Positions 31,008 to 42,153 of a stretch of 64,000 nt of DNA are shown here, in pieces. The notes below the pieces were generated by a model. The model ran no database searches and was not told the origin of the DNA. It saw only the letters and a list, made by a program, of their open reading frames with translations. Source of the DNA: Phytopythium helicoides (taxonomy: Eukaryota > Oomycota > Peronosporomycetes > Pythiales > Pythiaceae); contig JANFNE010000057.1 in NCBI GenBank assembly GCA_024867545.1, positions 186,001-250,000 on the forward strand, in the 5' to 3' direction. Both the position numbers and the translations under genes were made by a program. Position 1 is the first letter of the stretch. Every line of letters starts with the position of its first letter.

Positions 31008-32977
31008 ATGGCAAACAAGCGCGCTCGATCGGGCAAGGAGGGCGATCCAGGTCCCCGGCGAGGCAGGTCCAAGATCAGACAAGCTGCCGCAGGGCTATGC
31101 AGATCCACAACGAGTAGAGCTGCTTCAGCAACTCGTCGAGGTCGGTCCAAGACAACACGTGCAGCTGGTCCGACGTCAGGCGATGCTAGATCTAAAAGGA
31201 AGAAGCGCAGTGCAGAACCACGCAAGAGTCAGTCAAAGAGGCGACGAGCCGAAGTCGAAGCTCGTGACGCAGCTAACGCCAAATCCTCGCTTGTGTGCGT
31301 CAAGACGTCGCTCAAGGCGTTTTGCAAGAGCGATGAGGCCATGGCTTTGCCGTGGGAGTCCGTGCTGGCGGATATGGACCAGGCCGTGCTGGAGGCTTAC
31401 GTCCTCGCCAACATCCACGCCGTGCGGATGTGTCAGCTGGGCGATGCAGTGGAGCCACTCAACCAGGTCTTCTTCTACAGATGCCTATCGTGTGTTTGCA
31501 ACGCCAACTCCACACTCGGGTCTCCTGCATTCCAGCAATCAGTCACGCTGTACAACACTTGGCGAGGTGAGGACGCTCGACGTGCAAGCAACCGGCAGAT
31601 TACCGCTGGGTGGCAGCAGAACGCAGCCCAAATGATGGCCACTAACACCAAGAACGCGATCGTACGCAACTTCTACTGTCGCTTTCACCGTCACATCAAG
31701 CGGGTCTATGACTTGAATGGTGCTGAGGCCTACGTCATGATCAACAGCATCCTGGACCCTGTCTACAACGGCAACGATACCGAGGTGCAGGCTTGGCGAG
31801 AGCAGATCCCGCGCAACGAGAGCGGCTACTTGTCCGACGAGGCTAACAGATTGCTTCCTCTCACCTATATGATTCTAACCGACATTGAAGAGAGGAATCG
31901 CCGGTTTCAGCATCGACAGGACATCCCAGAGGTCCGCACGTTCAGTCTCCTGCCGACAAAGAATGGGTTCAAGTGCTCGCACTTCAAGATGTGCAAGACG
32001 GCGCTCCGCAGCCTACTTCTACGTGCTGGTGTTCGCGTGCCTCCTCAAGGTGACGATTGGAATGCTGTCGCAGACGATTGGTGGCACAGTCTCTTCAATA
32101 TCGAGAAGTTTGAAACAGCCAACAAGAAGTTCGCAGGAGAGATCGTGACGGACGGAAAGGCTGTCAGTATTGTCATGCGGAAAACCCATCCGGCGACAGA
32201 CCGCCCACTTAGGGAAGAAGACTACGATATCATGTGGGGCCTAGATCCTGGCAGACGAGATCTGTCTGTAGCAACCAACCAGGACGGCGAGATTATCCAC
32301 TGCTCTTCTCGTGAGTTCTACGAGGATGCTCGCTACCACAAGAGCAACCAGAAGATAGCTTGCGGCGTCCCGACATTTTGACGGTCGAGCGTCAGATGCC
32401 ATCGAAGAAGACCGCGTCGCTCGAGCTGCTGTAAATGCACACACGATACGTTATTCCACGTATGGAAAACCTACTAGGATTTTCACGGACGAAGGGATTC
32501 CGCAACCTGCGTTTTGGACGGTACATCTTTGCGCAGAAGAAGCTACATGAACTCTGCCGGAGACTGACCCAGCAAGCAGGCAGGCGAACGGTGGTTGGAT
32601 TTGGAGATTGGAGCAATACCGATTACTCTGGACTCATCAAGAAGTGCCCCGCGGGGCCGGTCAAAAGACTGGAGCACACGTTGAGAAACTACTGTCGTGT
32701 ACAACCAATTGATGAGTTTCGCACCAGCAAGCTTCACTCACGTTGCCACCGGCAACTAGAATACCAGTACAGTCTCCGATTCTGCAAGGTCAAGAACAGC
32801 ACGGACAAGGAATGGCGGACGTGCAAGGTTTATAGTGTGCTCCATTGTCGATCCAATGGCTGTTTTGGTACTACTGTGAACCGCGACGTCAACGCCTCGA
32901 AGAACATGCTCATGCTCCTCCTCAACATGCTCCGTGGTCAACCAAGACCTACCGTTTTCTGTCGAGCGCCAACTTAA
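31008..32977 (+). pseudogene. Fanzor (eukaryotic TnpB-like RNA-guided nuclease), broken
   Basis: ATG 31008 sits in a perfect GCCACCATGG context. The first 80 residues are Arg/Lys/Ser-rich, a likely nuclear signal. A helical region follows. RuvC motif I is seen as WGLDPGRRDLSVATN (about 32235-32279). After a frame break near 32355-32365 and a TAA at 32432-32434 the sequence resumes with a helical segment, VVGFGDWS, a DEFRTSK segment holding a candidate alternative RuvC-II Glu, zinc-finger residues (SRCH and LHCRSNGC) and RuvC-III RDVNASKN near the end. This order is diagnostic of Fanzor/TnpB, closest in feel to Fanzor1. The first zinc-finger Cys appears replaced by His. Fanzors are RNA-guided DNA nucleases carried by eukaryotic transposons. 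Two disruptions suggest recent inactivation. Confidence 0.85.
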
Positions 32978-33108
32978 CACATCAGGGGCCACAAAGTGTC
33001 TGCAGGTGCGCTCAGCGTTGCCCGCAGATAGCACTGTATACTCAGGCATTGTTGCATTTTCACTGGGTTCCATTCCCAGTCATCGTCTTTTATCGTAGGA
33101 TGCCGGGC

Positions 33109-33690
33109 TTACCACGGCCATACCCGCGAGCCGAAGGCGAGTGCTAGCAATATATCTTTCTTGTCACCTTTTCGTCTGACGCGAGAGCAGACACGCACGT
33201 GGGCAAAATGCTCGAACTTGATGTCAGCTCCTGGACGCACAACTTCTCCACGAGAAAAGAGTGCAAGTATTAGAATGTTCTTCAAGTAGCAGAGCAAGCG
33301 ATAGTGCAGGACCCTCTTGTTGCGCTTGGCTGGTAGCCTGCTCGACCCTGATCGCTGTCGCTTGCTGGACAACCGCGGAGCTTTCTCCAAGTGTTTGAGC
33401 GATTTGCCTGCACGAATAGGCTTGGGGTCAGTATGGCAAGCTAACAAACTCACCTTTCGCGGCGGGAGTGGCGGAGTTTGGTGCGCCAGCGCCAGCTCCT
33501 GCAGTGGCACCAGCTGCTGCTGTGTCTCCGCATCGAACTGCCACACGAGCTGCATTAGTGAAGCGTGATAAGCGAAAAGCAAATTCGGCAATTCTGCACT
33601 CACCAGATCGTTGCAGTTTGCTCGTAACAGGCGTGAACTCCACGTTGGCTTTTTGAATGGAGGTCCACTCAATCACGGGCGGATGGCCAT
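33109..33690 (-). pseudogene. Small spliced gene of unknown function, doubtful start
   Basis: On the minus strand two short introns with GTGAGT donors (33550-33603, 54 nt; 33408-33453, 46 nt; acceptors ATGCAG and GTGCAG) link three segments in one consistent frame down to a stop at 33109. The first segment has a polar stretch containing IEWTSIQKANVEF. The second is Ala/Gly/Thr-rich and the third is very basic. An ATG at about 33690 is out of frame with the first segment by one base, so the N-terminus looks broken, or another exon is missing. The third segment includes a 23-base exact match to the NTPase/REase gene (about 33208-33230). I recognise no family. Confidence 0.3.
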
Positions 33691-33699
33691 TTCGCTTTC

Positions 33700-33741
33700 A
33701 ATTAGACTCGATGTCGTCACAATTAGACTCGATGTCGTCAC
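33700..33741. repeat. Perfect 21-bp tandem duplication
   Basis: Two exact head-to-tail copies of a 21-bp unit (33700-33720 and 33721-33741), next to the doubtful small gene's 5' end. Confidence 0.95.
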
Positions 33742-34517
33742 GACGAGTTGGTGAAACGCAGGAGAGGTGGGCAGTGAGTTTGGTTGCGTATGTTAGGTCA
33801 CGCCGGCTTGAGTTGTGCGGTGAACCCTCGAGGCGTGTCGAGAAGCTGATGCCCTTTGCATGCCTATCGACCGTTCAAGAAGAGCAAAACGAAGCGCTTG
33901 GCAAGTTGGCATTCGTGACAGCAGATCAATGGCCATCTCGTGCAAACGTACTCCTGGCAGATCGACGGTCTCTCAAGAGACCGTGGCAGACATCGCAGAC
34001 ATCGTTAGCGACCCAGAGTGCCTGGCGCTTGCTCGAATGGTAGTGTCATGGGGGATAGGAGGCACTTTTCTGAGCGTAACGGGGCTGGACAGTCATTCCC
34101 TCCATAAATGTCCACGATTCATCAACCTTTCAAATCATGGCAAACTCCTCAACTCGTGCATTGCGCCAAAGCAAGAGGCACGGCGAAGCACCAAAATCGC
34201 AGGACCCAAAAACGCTTGTGTCACGACAGACCCCATTCTCGACTGAATAGTCTACACTGTAAAAGACGAGCAACGTGTGGTTGACTTGGGTTAGAGGCTC
34301 TTCTTCTGACTTCAGGAGTCAAGCTGTGTACTCGCATTCAGATCGGCTGACTCTAGTTGAAGTGAGCGAATACCGTTTTTTACCGCATCCGTAGCAGTAT
34401 TGGGGTCGCGTCATTTCCGGTTTTCCACAGAGAAAGGCAGGCAAGCGAGGAGCGAGGGAAGGAGCCAAGGTGGCTGCATCCCAGAGCAAGCAACGGAAGC
34501 GAGGCGCTGCTGTGCCG
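33742..34517. other. Intergenic, no gene recognised
   Basis: About 780 bases upstream of NTPase/REase copy 2. Open frames are short with no family signal. The frame of copy 2 stays open upstream of its ATG, so an additional 5' exon is possible. Confidence 0.3.
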
Positions 34518-37500
34518 ATGGCGAGTGACGTGGGAATGGCAGCGATCGCTGACGACGAGGACGAAGCGATGACGGGCGGCGAAGTGGTAACTTTGGCGTC
34601 GGGTGCTGCGGAGACGGTGACAGCTGCGGACAGTGAAGACGTGGAGATGAAGCCACCAGCGCCGGTGTCTTCAGCACCTGAGTCAATGAAGCAGAAGATT
34701 TCGCGCGCCGTGTGGGAGATCGTGAAGCCAGCGTTAGTCGGAATTGATTGCAAGTCTGCAGACCTGGAGAAGATTCCGCTACTGGAGATTGATGGGGATG
34801 CTGTCAGAGATCAACCAGACGACCCAAAGTTATTCCGTGTCATCAAGACAAGTATGAAGTCTAATTTCGCGAAAAAGGAATGGGAGGTATTGAAGATTGC
34901 TATGTGGGATGGTCCCAAGATTGTGAAGGCTGTGAGAGACGCTATCAAGGAAAGACCAGCGACCACGGTCGTCGCCATACCCGCCAAGCAGCAAGAAACC
35001 GCGTTCACGACTACCTATATCCCAGGAGCTAACGACAAATTCGAGCAATACCTCAAAAGGTGCTGCAAGGAATACCTTGAGAGACCCGACTTTTTCCTCT
35101 CTCCCTATGTGACGATCGTGCAGAGTTCCGGCTTTGGGAAGAGTCGACTATTAAACGAGCTCGCGAGGAAATTCAACAAAAACGTGACGATATCGAGCTC
35201 CGATATCGCACTGGCGAGCGTGGAGACACAGATCCGGTTCGACATGCGTCTCTTGTATGTGTGTGCGCCAAGCAAACATCACTCGTCGCGGTTTCCGAAA
35301 TCCACCCCGATGCTGAATTCGTTCTTCTTTGATTCAACGGACGGTATCGCAAAACAACTGGAAAGGGCTTTTGCGTACGCGCTTGAGAACTGGGATACGG
35401 TGCAAGACAAGTGGCTCGCACTGTTCGACCGGACGGGTAAAGGCGACGGTGAGGTGGCTACTGCACTGAATGGCGTGGACGACACGTCGGTCCTTGCTGT
35501 TGACAATGCACAAGACGGTTCCGTGAAGCGAATTCAGGTGCTGGTACTTGTCGTTGACGAGGCCAGAGCTTTACTCGCGAATCCAGAGGGGAGAGAGGTG
35601 AGCAACTTCCGATTGCTGCGAAGGGCCCTGAAAGTGGTCAATAAGACACTGAGAGTCAAAGGCAAGATGATCTTTGGGGTACTCGTGGACACCAACTCTA
35701 GGATCTACGACTTTACTCCACCGCGCGAGACGGACCCATCGTTCAGGAATATGAACGAAAAAGATGACTTGATGTTCCCGCCGTTTGTGCTGACGCAGAC
35801 GATGGACTTGATGCTTACTGTTGCGAAGACCACCCACAATGTCGACAACTATAAATCGATGGTTTTGCGGTCAGTTGATGACTCCAAGACTGCTTGGGAG
35901 ATGTTGCTTTCCATGGGTCGTCCCATGTGGTACGCTTTCTTCGTCTTGTGTAAGGAGAGTAACATCGAAAAGCACAAAGCAATCTGGTTCGCCGCGGCGA
36001 AGTTGTTGTGTGGACTCGACTTGAAATATGATAGGAGCTACGATGCCGGAAGTTTTATGGGTGTGTCATCGATGATGTGCCGTCTCGGTATGCGACCACA
36101 ATCCAGCTCAGCCTTTGCCTCCCGTGCCGTTGCAGACCTCATGGCAGTGCTTCACTATGTGAATTACACGAATGACGGCCACTTTAGTGGGTACATGACG
36201 GAACCCGTGTTGGCGTTTGCAGCTACACATATCTGATACGTACGGCCCCTACCACCCGAAGGCCGACGGTCCACGGATCAAACTGCGCTTCAGAAATATG
36301 TTCTCCCCCAGTTCTCCGAGTTGCTAATGCAGGGCTTGATCGATATTGGTGCAATCGGCGAGGTTGTGGCACGCATCGTTTTGCTGTTGGGGATGGACTC
36401 GACCATCGCCGATGATGAAATGCATCTCTTTGCGGAAAGGGATAGATATTTTAGTGGCCAGTGGTGCTCAGTAACGAAATTTCTGGAGGCTCTGGAGGGT
36501 CAAGACATTACGAGCAAAGACGACAACACTCTAGACAAAACTGAGCTAAAGTATCACAATCACGAGATTCTCCGGACAGTGGATACGAGTGATCAGAGTG
36601 GACCAAATAACAAGCGTAGGCGTGCAACCGATGAAGCTAAGGACTCGAAGAAGGACCCCAAGATACAGCGCGCAAAGACGGGCAACAGATGCAACAGATG
36701 AGCAAATGGAGAGTCTGAATAGGTGGAAGGATAGCTGGTCCAACTGGAACGTCAGCTTCAGCCACTTTGTGGAGCTGAACAATCTACCTACCACTGACAC
36801 GCTGTGGTTTCTACTCGGTCGGCGTGCTGCTGGTGTGCTCCAGTGCAACCAAAAAGGCGCAAATCTGATCATTCCTATATTCCACAAGGCGGATGGCAAG
36901 GTGTCGTTCATTCTCGTTCAGGTCAAGAACAGAGGGTACGACAATGAGTTCCCAGGGTCTGCAATTGATAAACTCCATCCGTCGTTCGTGTTCCAGGATC
37001 AAAAGAATAGCGAATGCGACGGCAAGTTGTGCGATTTTCCTGCACGTGAGATGATCCGAGTTTACATGAGTCTACGAGAGTGTAATTTGATAAGGCCTGC
37101 GAGATCGTACCTGATCGACAAGTTTGGATCGACTGGTGTGGAGGATGAGTCGTACACGCTGTGTCTTCGGGGGATGTTTGGGAAGTGGGTCGATAACTTG
37201 CCGACACAAGCGCTAACGAAGACGCCGCCACCGACGCAGATGCAGACGCCGACTCAGACGCAAATGCAGTTACAGACACTCAAGTACTGGCCCTTCTTGC
37301 AATCGAATGAGCTGATCGAGCAACTTATTGACCTCGCGAATGCAGCGTTGTGGGATCCCGAGTACAAGATCGATCAGGACATCAAGCGTCGCGCAAAAAA
37401 GGCCACCGTTTCGTTGACGAAGTTGATGCCGAGTGAAGAGATTTCGGAAAGCATCCGTCACACTTTGGGACTCATTCCCTACGGCAAGACATCGACCTCG

Positions 37501-37521
37501 TCTACAGCAACGTCTGTTTGA
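34518..37521 (+). pseudogene. P-loop NTPase plus REase-like protein, Crinkler/CR type, copy 2 (nearly full length)
   Basis: The most complete copy. From ATG 34518: an acidic, low-complexity N-terminus of about 50 residues, the conserved N-terminal helical part, the P-loop SSGFGKSRLL (about 35120-35150), Walker B LVLVVDEARALL (about 35544-35580, Asp-Glu intact), a long helical remainder, a Lys/Arg-rich linker (NNKRRR) and the REase-like domain with FILVQVKN (about 36907-36930), then a Thr/Gln-rich repeat and a C-terminal tail. Two lesions: TGA at 36234-36236 where copy 1 has TGG, and one extra base near 36677-36680. No LxLFLAK-type Crinkler leader or signal peptide was found. An NTPase-plus-nuclease role is inferred from motifs and from what is known of Crinkler-type proteins. 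Confidence 0.75.
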
Positions 37522-38689
37522 TACTGCTTTCATCAGCCTTGACGTTTCGTTTCTCTTCGATGATGTGAGTGCGGTGACTCCTTCCAGTGACCAGCAGTCG
37601 ATGCGAGTAGCTTGTATGGTGCATGTGTGAGAGTAGGATTAGGATAGTGATGAAGCAATTCATTCGTAGTCGTTTCCCTCAAGCGTCCGAAATTCCAGCG
37701 AAGATCGGACGACAAGGACTCGACAAGGCACGCTCGGCACAGGCAGCATGCCTCCGTCGCACTTTCTAGACCCACCTCACAACTCCCGGGGCTGCCACGA
37801 GTCCCTTCGAACCTCGAGAATCCTTGTGGCGAGCTCATTAATGATGAATGAACTGCTTTGGCCCCAACGCGCTCTTGTATGAAGGAAGGAAAAATGGATG
37901 TGATGGTTTTACTGTGAGTCCACGGCGCAGTCTGGTTACACGTGTGGACGATATTGGAATTGATGTCGACATGTCCAGCACAGCTAGCGCCGAGGCGAGA
38001 CAGACGCCTGTCGCCCGCTCGCAATGACCTTCCTCCGTGGGTCCGCGCTCCGGTGGGACACCTACTGAATCAACACGGAGTTGTCAATGACTCGGGTGGT
38101 TGACCTTGCTCGAAGCAAGTTGATTCGACTGGGTCTGAACAGTGCAAGATTCGCCGAGCCACTTGGCCGCGGAAAAGAGGATAGCCGAGCTTCACAGGCT
38201 GGGTGTCGCCGCAAAAGCCAGCCGAAAATGTCACGTCGAGTTGAGCAGCGTCGCTCCCGGTCGTCGATGTCGTCATCCGGGGAATCCGGCTGCTTGGAGT
38301 TGCGAGGCCCTGTATCATGAGCCGGGAAATGCGATCGCTTGGACTCCATCTTGCAAATTCACGACTGAGAGAGGAACGCTTGGACTCGAATCCTCACGAC
38401 CTCCATCCATCTGCCTCCAACGGTCTTGTTAGCCAGGACTCGACACTTGTATTGCATGGAAGAGCGGTGGCAAGCGGGAGAGCGAAGATGCAGGCTTGCT
38501 AACCCGTGCGTTGGCATCCACGACGCAACCAATTAACTCTCGGCAAGCCTTCAACGTGCCCAAGGAATCCAGTAGCGTCTTTGATTCGCCAAGGCAGTCT
38601 TCATGACGCTCGATTCCTTGCTGGGCTCCTGACACTCATGCTAATGAGATCGTGTAGAGCCTATCGCTTGCAGTTACTACCGAAGTCCA
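37522..38689. other. Intergenic between NTPase/REase copies 2 and 3
   Basis: About 1.2 kb. A plus-strand frame at 38142-38432 has some protein-like composition but no family I know. Nothing else is supported. Confidence 0.3.
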
Positions 38690-40192
38690 ATGTCTTTGAT
38701 GGCGTGGCATCATTGCTGTGTCGGGTCCACAATCCAGCTCTGCCTTTGCGACTCATGCCGTCGCAGATTGTATGGCCACGCTTCACTACGCGAATTACAC
38801 CGATGACGCCCACATCAGTGGATACGTAGCAGAGCCTTTGTTGGCATTCGCAGCGACACACATTTGGTTCGCGATCAGACAAACAACGCTCCAGAACTAT
38901 ATTCTTCCCAAGTTTACAGAGTTGCTAATACAAGGTGTTATTGATATTGGGGCGATTGACGATGTAGCGCGTATCTCTCTGCTGCTAGCCATGGATAAAA
39001 CCAGTGCTGGCAACAATCTCGCATCTTTCAGTAGCCAAGGAAAAGAAAATATCTGCCAGGCAATGGTGCGCAGTGACAGCGTTTCTCAATGAGCTCGAGG
39101 GTACACGAAGAGAGAGGACTCCAAAGAAGGAGATTCCTTCACTAAAGTCCCTAACATACACGTTCGTCGGAACTCTTAAGGATGAAGAACGTCCAGATTG
39201 AGAGGGCTTCGAGAGTAGTGGCAGCGTTGACAGTAGCGAGAGCGATGATGGCGTTGAATGCGATGATAGTGACGAGCGCGACGAGGGTAATGAGAACGAC
39301 GAGAGTGGTGGCAGCGATCAGAGCGACGAGAGCAATGAGTGTGATGAGAACAGTGATAGCGACGAGTGCAATGAGAACGGTGAGAGAGCTGAACGTTTCG
39401 AGATCAACGAGAGCTGTGACAACGGCGACAGTGAAGTAGGCGAATCCAGCGACAAAGACGAGGATGACAAACTGCAATCGAAGGAAGCGACCGCAGACGA
39501 AATCAAAAGGTTGAAAGAGTGGAAGGAAGGCTGGAAGGACTGGCGTGTTAGCTTCAGGCACTTTGTGGAGCTCAAGAAAATGCCAACAATCACGACCCTG
39601 TGGTATTTACTCGGGTGGCGCGCTGCCGCTATGCTTCCTCGGGGACAAGCAGGTTCGGATATGATTCTCCCGACATTCCACAAGAAGGAGCGGAAGATAT
39701 CGTTTATTCTGATCCAGGTCAATGATTGTGACTCTGCCAACAGAGTTTCCCGCTCTCTGCACTCTGCAAGATGAACCCTGCGTACGTGTTCAAGAAGCAA
39801 ACTTGCCACGGGAAGTTGCGCGATTTCGAACCCCGTAAAATGATTCGAGTGTACTTGTGTCTGCGAGAAAGCAATATGCGCAAGCCGGCGGGATCGTACT
39901 TGATCGACAAGACTAACGAGTCGTACACACTTTGTCTTCGAGGCATGTTCAGAGCTCCGGCGGCGATGGCGCCAGATTTTCATGTGTACTAGCCTTCCCT
40001 AAAGAGCAGTGGCTTAACAAAACGTCTGATTGATCTTGTGAGTGTTCCTTGGTGGGATCCTGAGGCAAAGATTAAGAGTGCCATCGAACGTCGGAAGAAA
40101 TGCACTACGATTCAGCGTTGCTGGGGTTGGTCATGCCTGACGACGTCCTCGCTCGAGCGATCAAGCGAACGGTGAACATCGTCCCGTTCTAG
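38690..40192 (+). pseudogene. P-loop NTPase plus REase-like protein, Crinkler/CR type, copy 3 (decayed 3' part)
   Basis: Colinear with the last third of copies 1 and 2 but much more diverged. It begins within the late NTPase region (about 38690), lacks the P-loop entirely, and has frame breaks near 39060 and 39745-39770. The linker (about 39200-39480) has become a Ser/Asp/Glu/Asn-rich acidic stretch. In the REase-like core QVKN has become QVND, losing the key Lys. The C-terminal tail can be followed to a TAG at 40190-40192. It lacks 9 codons found in copies 1 and 2 after the ATHIW segment. It is a fossil of an older, separate lineage of the family. Confidence 0.75.
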
Positions 40193-41110
40193 GTTAGCTA
40201 TAAGCTAGCTAAAAGTGTGATTTTGACTTCATTGCCCTCACTTTTTTTTTTTTGGTGGAGTTCACAACGCTGCATATCCTCTGAAAATGTAGCAAAGACA
40301 AAAGTTCACAGAATTTGTAAAGTGTTGTTACACGTACTATTAGGCTGCATTGACTATGAAACCCAACACCTGCAAGTGACAGGCTCATTGCGTCAGGAGG
40401 ATGCATGGTGAGCGATGTATTGATGACGACAAAATCAATTATCGTTGTCAGCTTCTAGCGTCAGCTTTGCACCACTATGAGTTGTTTGATCTGGCATCTC
40501 CTAAAGAGCCTTACGATAGTTTAGTGCAAGCTCCAGCTAGCAGGCCCTGTGCGGGCTAGCTATCGTAGTTAGTCTCTCTTCTACTTTCCAAACGTTTGAA
40601 TACGCCTCTACGGTAGGAGGAAGCTGTGATCAGTGTCATCGCTCAGAACTGTAGTTTCATTTACGATTTCACATCTCACTGCAACATATAAGAGTTCGAG
40701 TGTTGCAGTCTTTGAGTACACCTTTCCAGGCTGGAAATTCCAGCTATCGTCGGCTTGGCCTTTTCCACACAGCACGCGAGATCATGAGATCACTTTCAAC
40801 TGTCCGCATGCCACCTACATCCTTTTTTTTTCGAGCAAGGGCAACACACCTGCCGTTACCCTACATGTTTTTGATGTTCTTGGCAAAGTATGAACAAAAA
40901 GATAGAACACAACGCTTCATATCCAGTGCAGAGGTCCACGTGACAAGGAGAAAGATGAATCTCAAACGATGGAGCTGCATAGAGCTATAACAAGAGTTTC
41001 TCCATGTTGAAAATGACCCGAAGGGCGTGCAGTCACCTCTCACCAGCAAAGGCGGTCAAAATGACTGCAACTCTCCGTAATGGCGGCTTGACGCTAGCTA
41101 GAGGCTGCGC
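40193..41110. other. Intergenic, no gene recognised
   Basis: About 920 bases of AT-richer sequence with a T11 run near 40240-40252. No coding signal or structured repeat was seen. It includes the 3' flank of RPL11. Confidence 0.4.
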
Positions 41111-42153
41111 TTAGTCCATGATCAGACCCTCGTACTTGGTCTGGAACCACTTCATGGCGTCCTCCTTGTGCAGGCGGTGCGGGGCACCAACGCGCGACTG
41201 CTGGGCCTTGCGGCGAGCGACGCGGGCACCCGGGCGGTTGAGCACGACGAAGAAGTCCATACCGTAGATACCCGTGGACGGGTCGTACTTGATGCCGAGG
41301 TCAATGTGCTCCTGGATGCCGAAGCCGAAGTTGCCCGTGTCCGAGAAGTTGCGCTTCTTGAGCTCGTACTCCTTGACCTTGAGGCCACGGTCGAGGATCT
41401 CAAGGGCGAGCTCGCCGCGGACCGTCACGTGGCACGAGATCTTTTCGTTACGGCGGATGCCGAACGTGCGGACCGTGTAGCGGGCTGTTCACAAGCAAAA
41501 GCAAACGTTAGCGATCCCTCTCCTCCCTCTCCACGCACTCAACACCAAAACGAGGCTAGCAGGCGCCGCTCAAATCACAGGGCGTGGGCGCAAGACCCCG
41601 CGGGCTCGGCTGGGCCTCGTCCTCGCTCCAAACTCGATGGGTCCCCCCATCGTCCTCGGCGGAGAAAGAAGCGTGTCCAGCTTTGCTCGCTCGGGTCTCA
41701 CGTCGCGAGCCGCCCTCCCGTGTGTACTCGGTACGAGCGCGATCGGGGATGGACACGGAGGGGAGCTGGCTCCCCTCCATGCACCCGGAAAGGCCGTGTG
41801 ATTGAAGCGCGGGGCGCCGTCGGACCGCGGCGCGGTCGTCGGGCGCCGCCGGCCCGGGTAAGTAGCCCGTTAGGGCGTCTTTGCTTTTCCGCGAGGCGTC
41901 AAAGCTTACCCTTGGAGTACACGGGCTTCTGGCCCGTGAGCTGCTCGAGCACACGCGCGGCGCGCGTGAGCTTATCGCCCGACTCGCCAACGCAGCAGTT
42001 GATGACGAGCTTGTCGACCTTGATGTCGCGCATGGGGTTGTTGCTCTTGTCGCCGGCCTGCAGGCGCCAGCAGCGCTTCGTGAGCCTCCATCATGTATGT
42101 GTATATATATATATCCACACTCGTTGAGCTACTAGCAGCTAGCAACGCACCAT
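41111..42153 (-). CDS. RPL11: 60S ribosomal protein L11 (uL5)
   Basis: Three exons, 42153-42151 (the ATG alone), 42057-41910 and 41484-41111, encode 174 aa. Intron 1 (93 nt) follows the start codon directly with donor GTGCGT. Intron 2 is 425 nt, the longest inferred in the window, with donor GTAAG and acceptor GAACAG, and it joins VYSKARYTVR as in the family. Hallmarks include [29 protein letters not shown] and the [13 protein letters not shown] segment. It binds 5S rRNA together with RPL5 to form the 5S RNP of the large subunit. It is divergent from AP-3 beta, 286 bases between ATGs. Confidence 0.95.
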
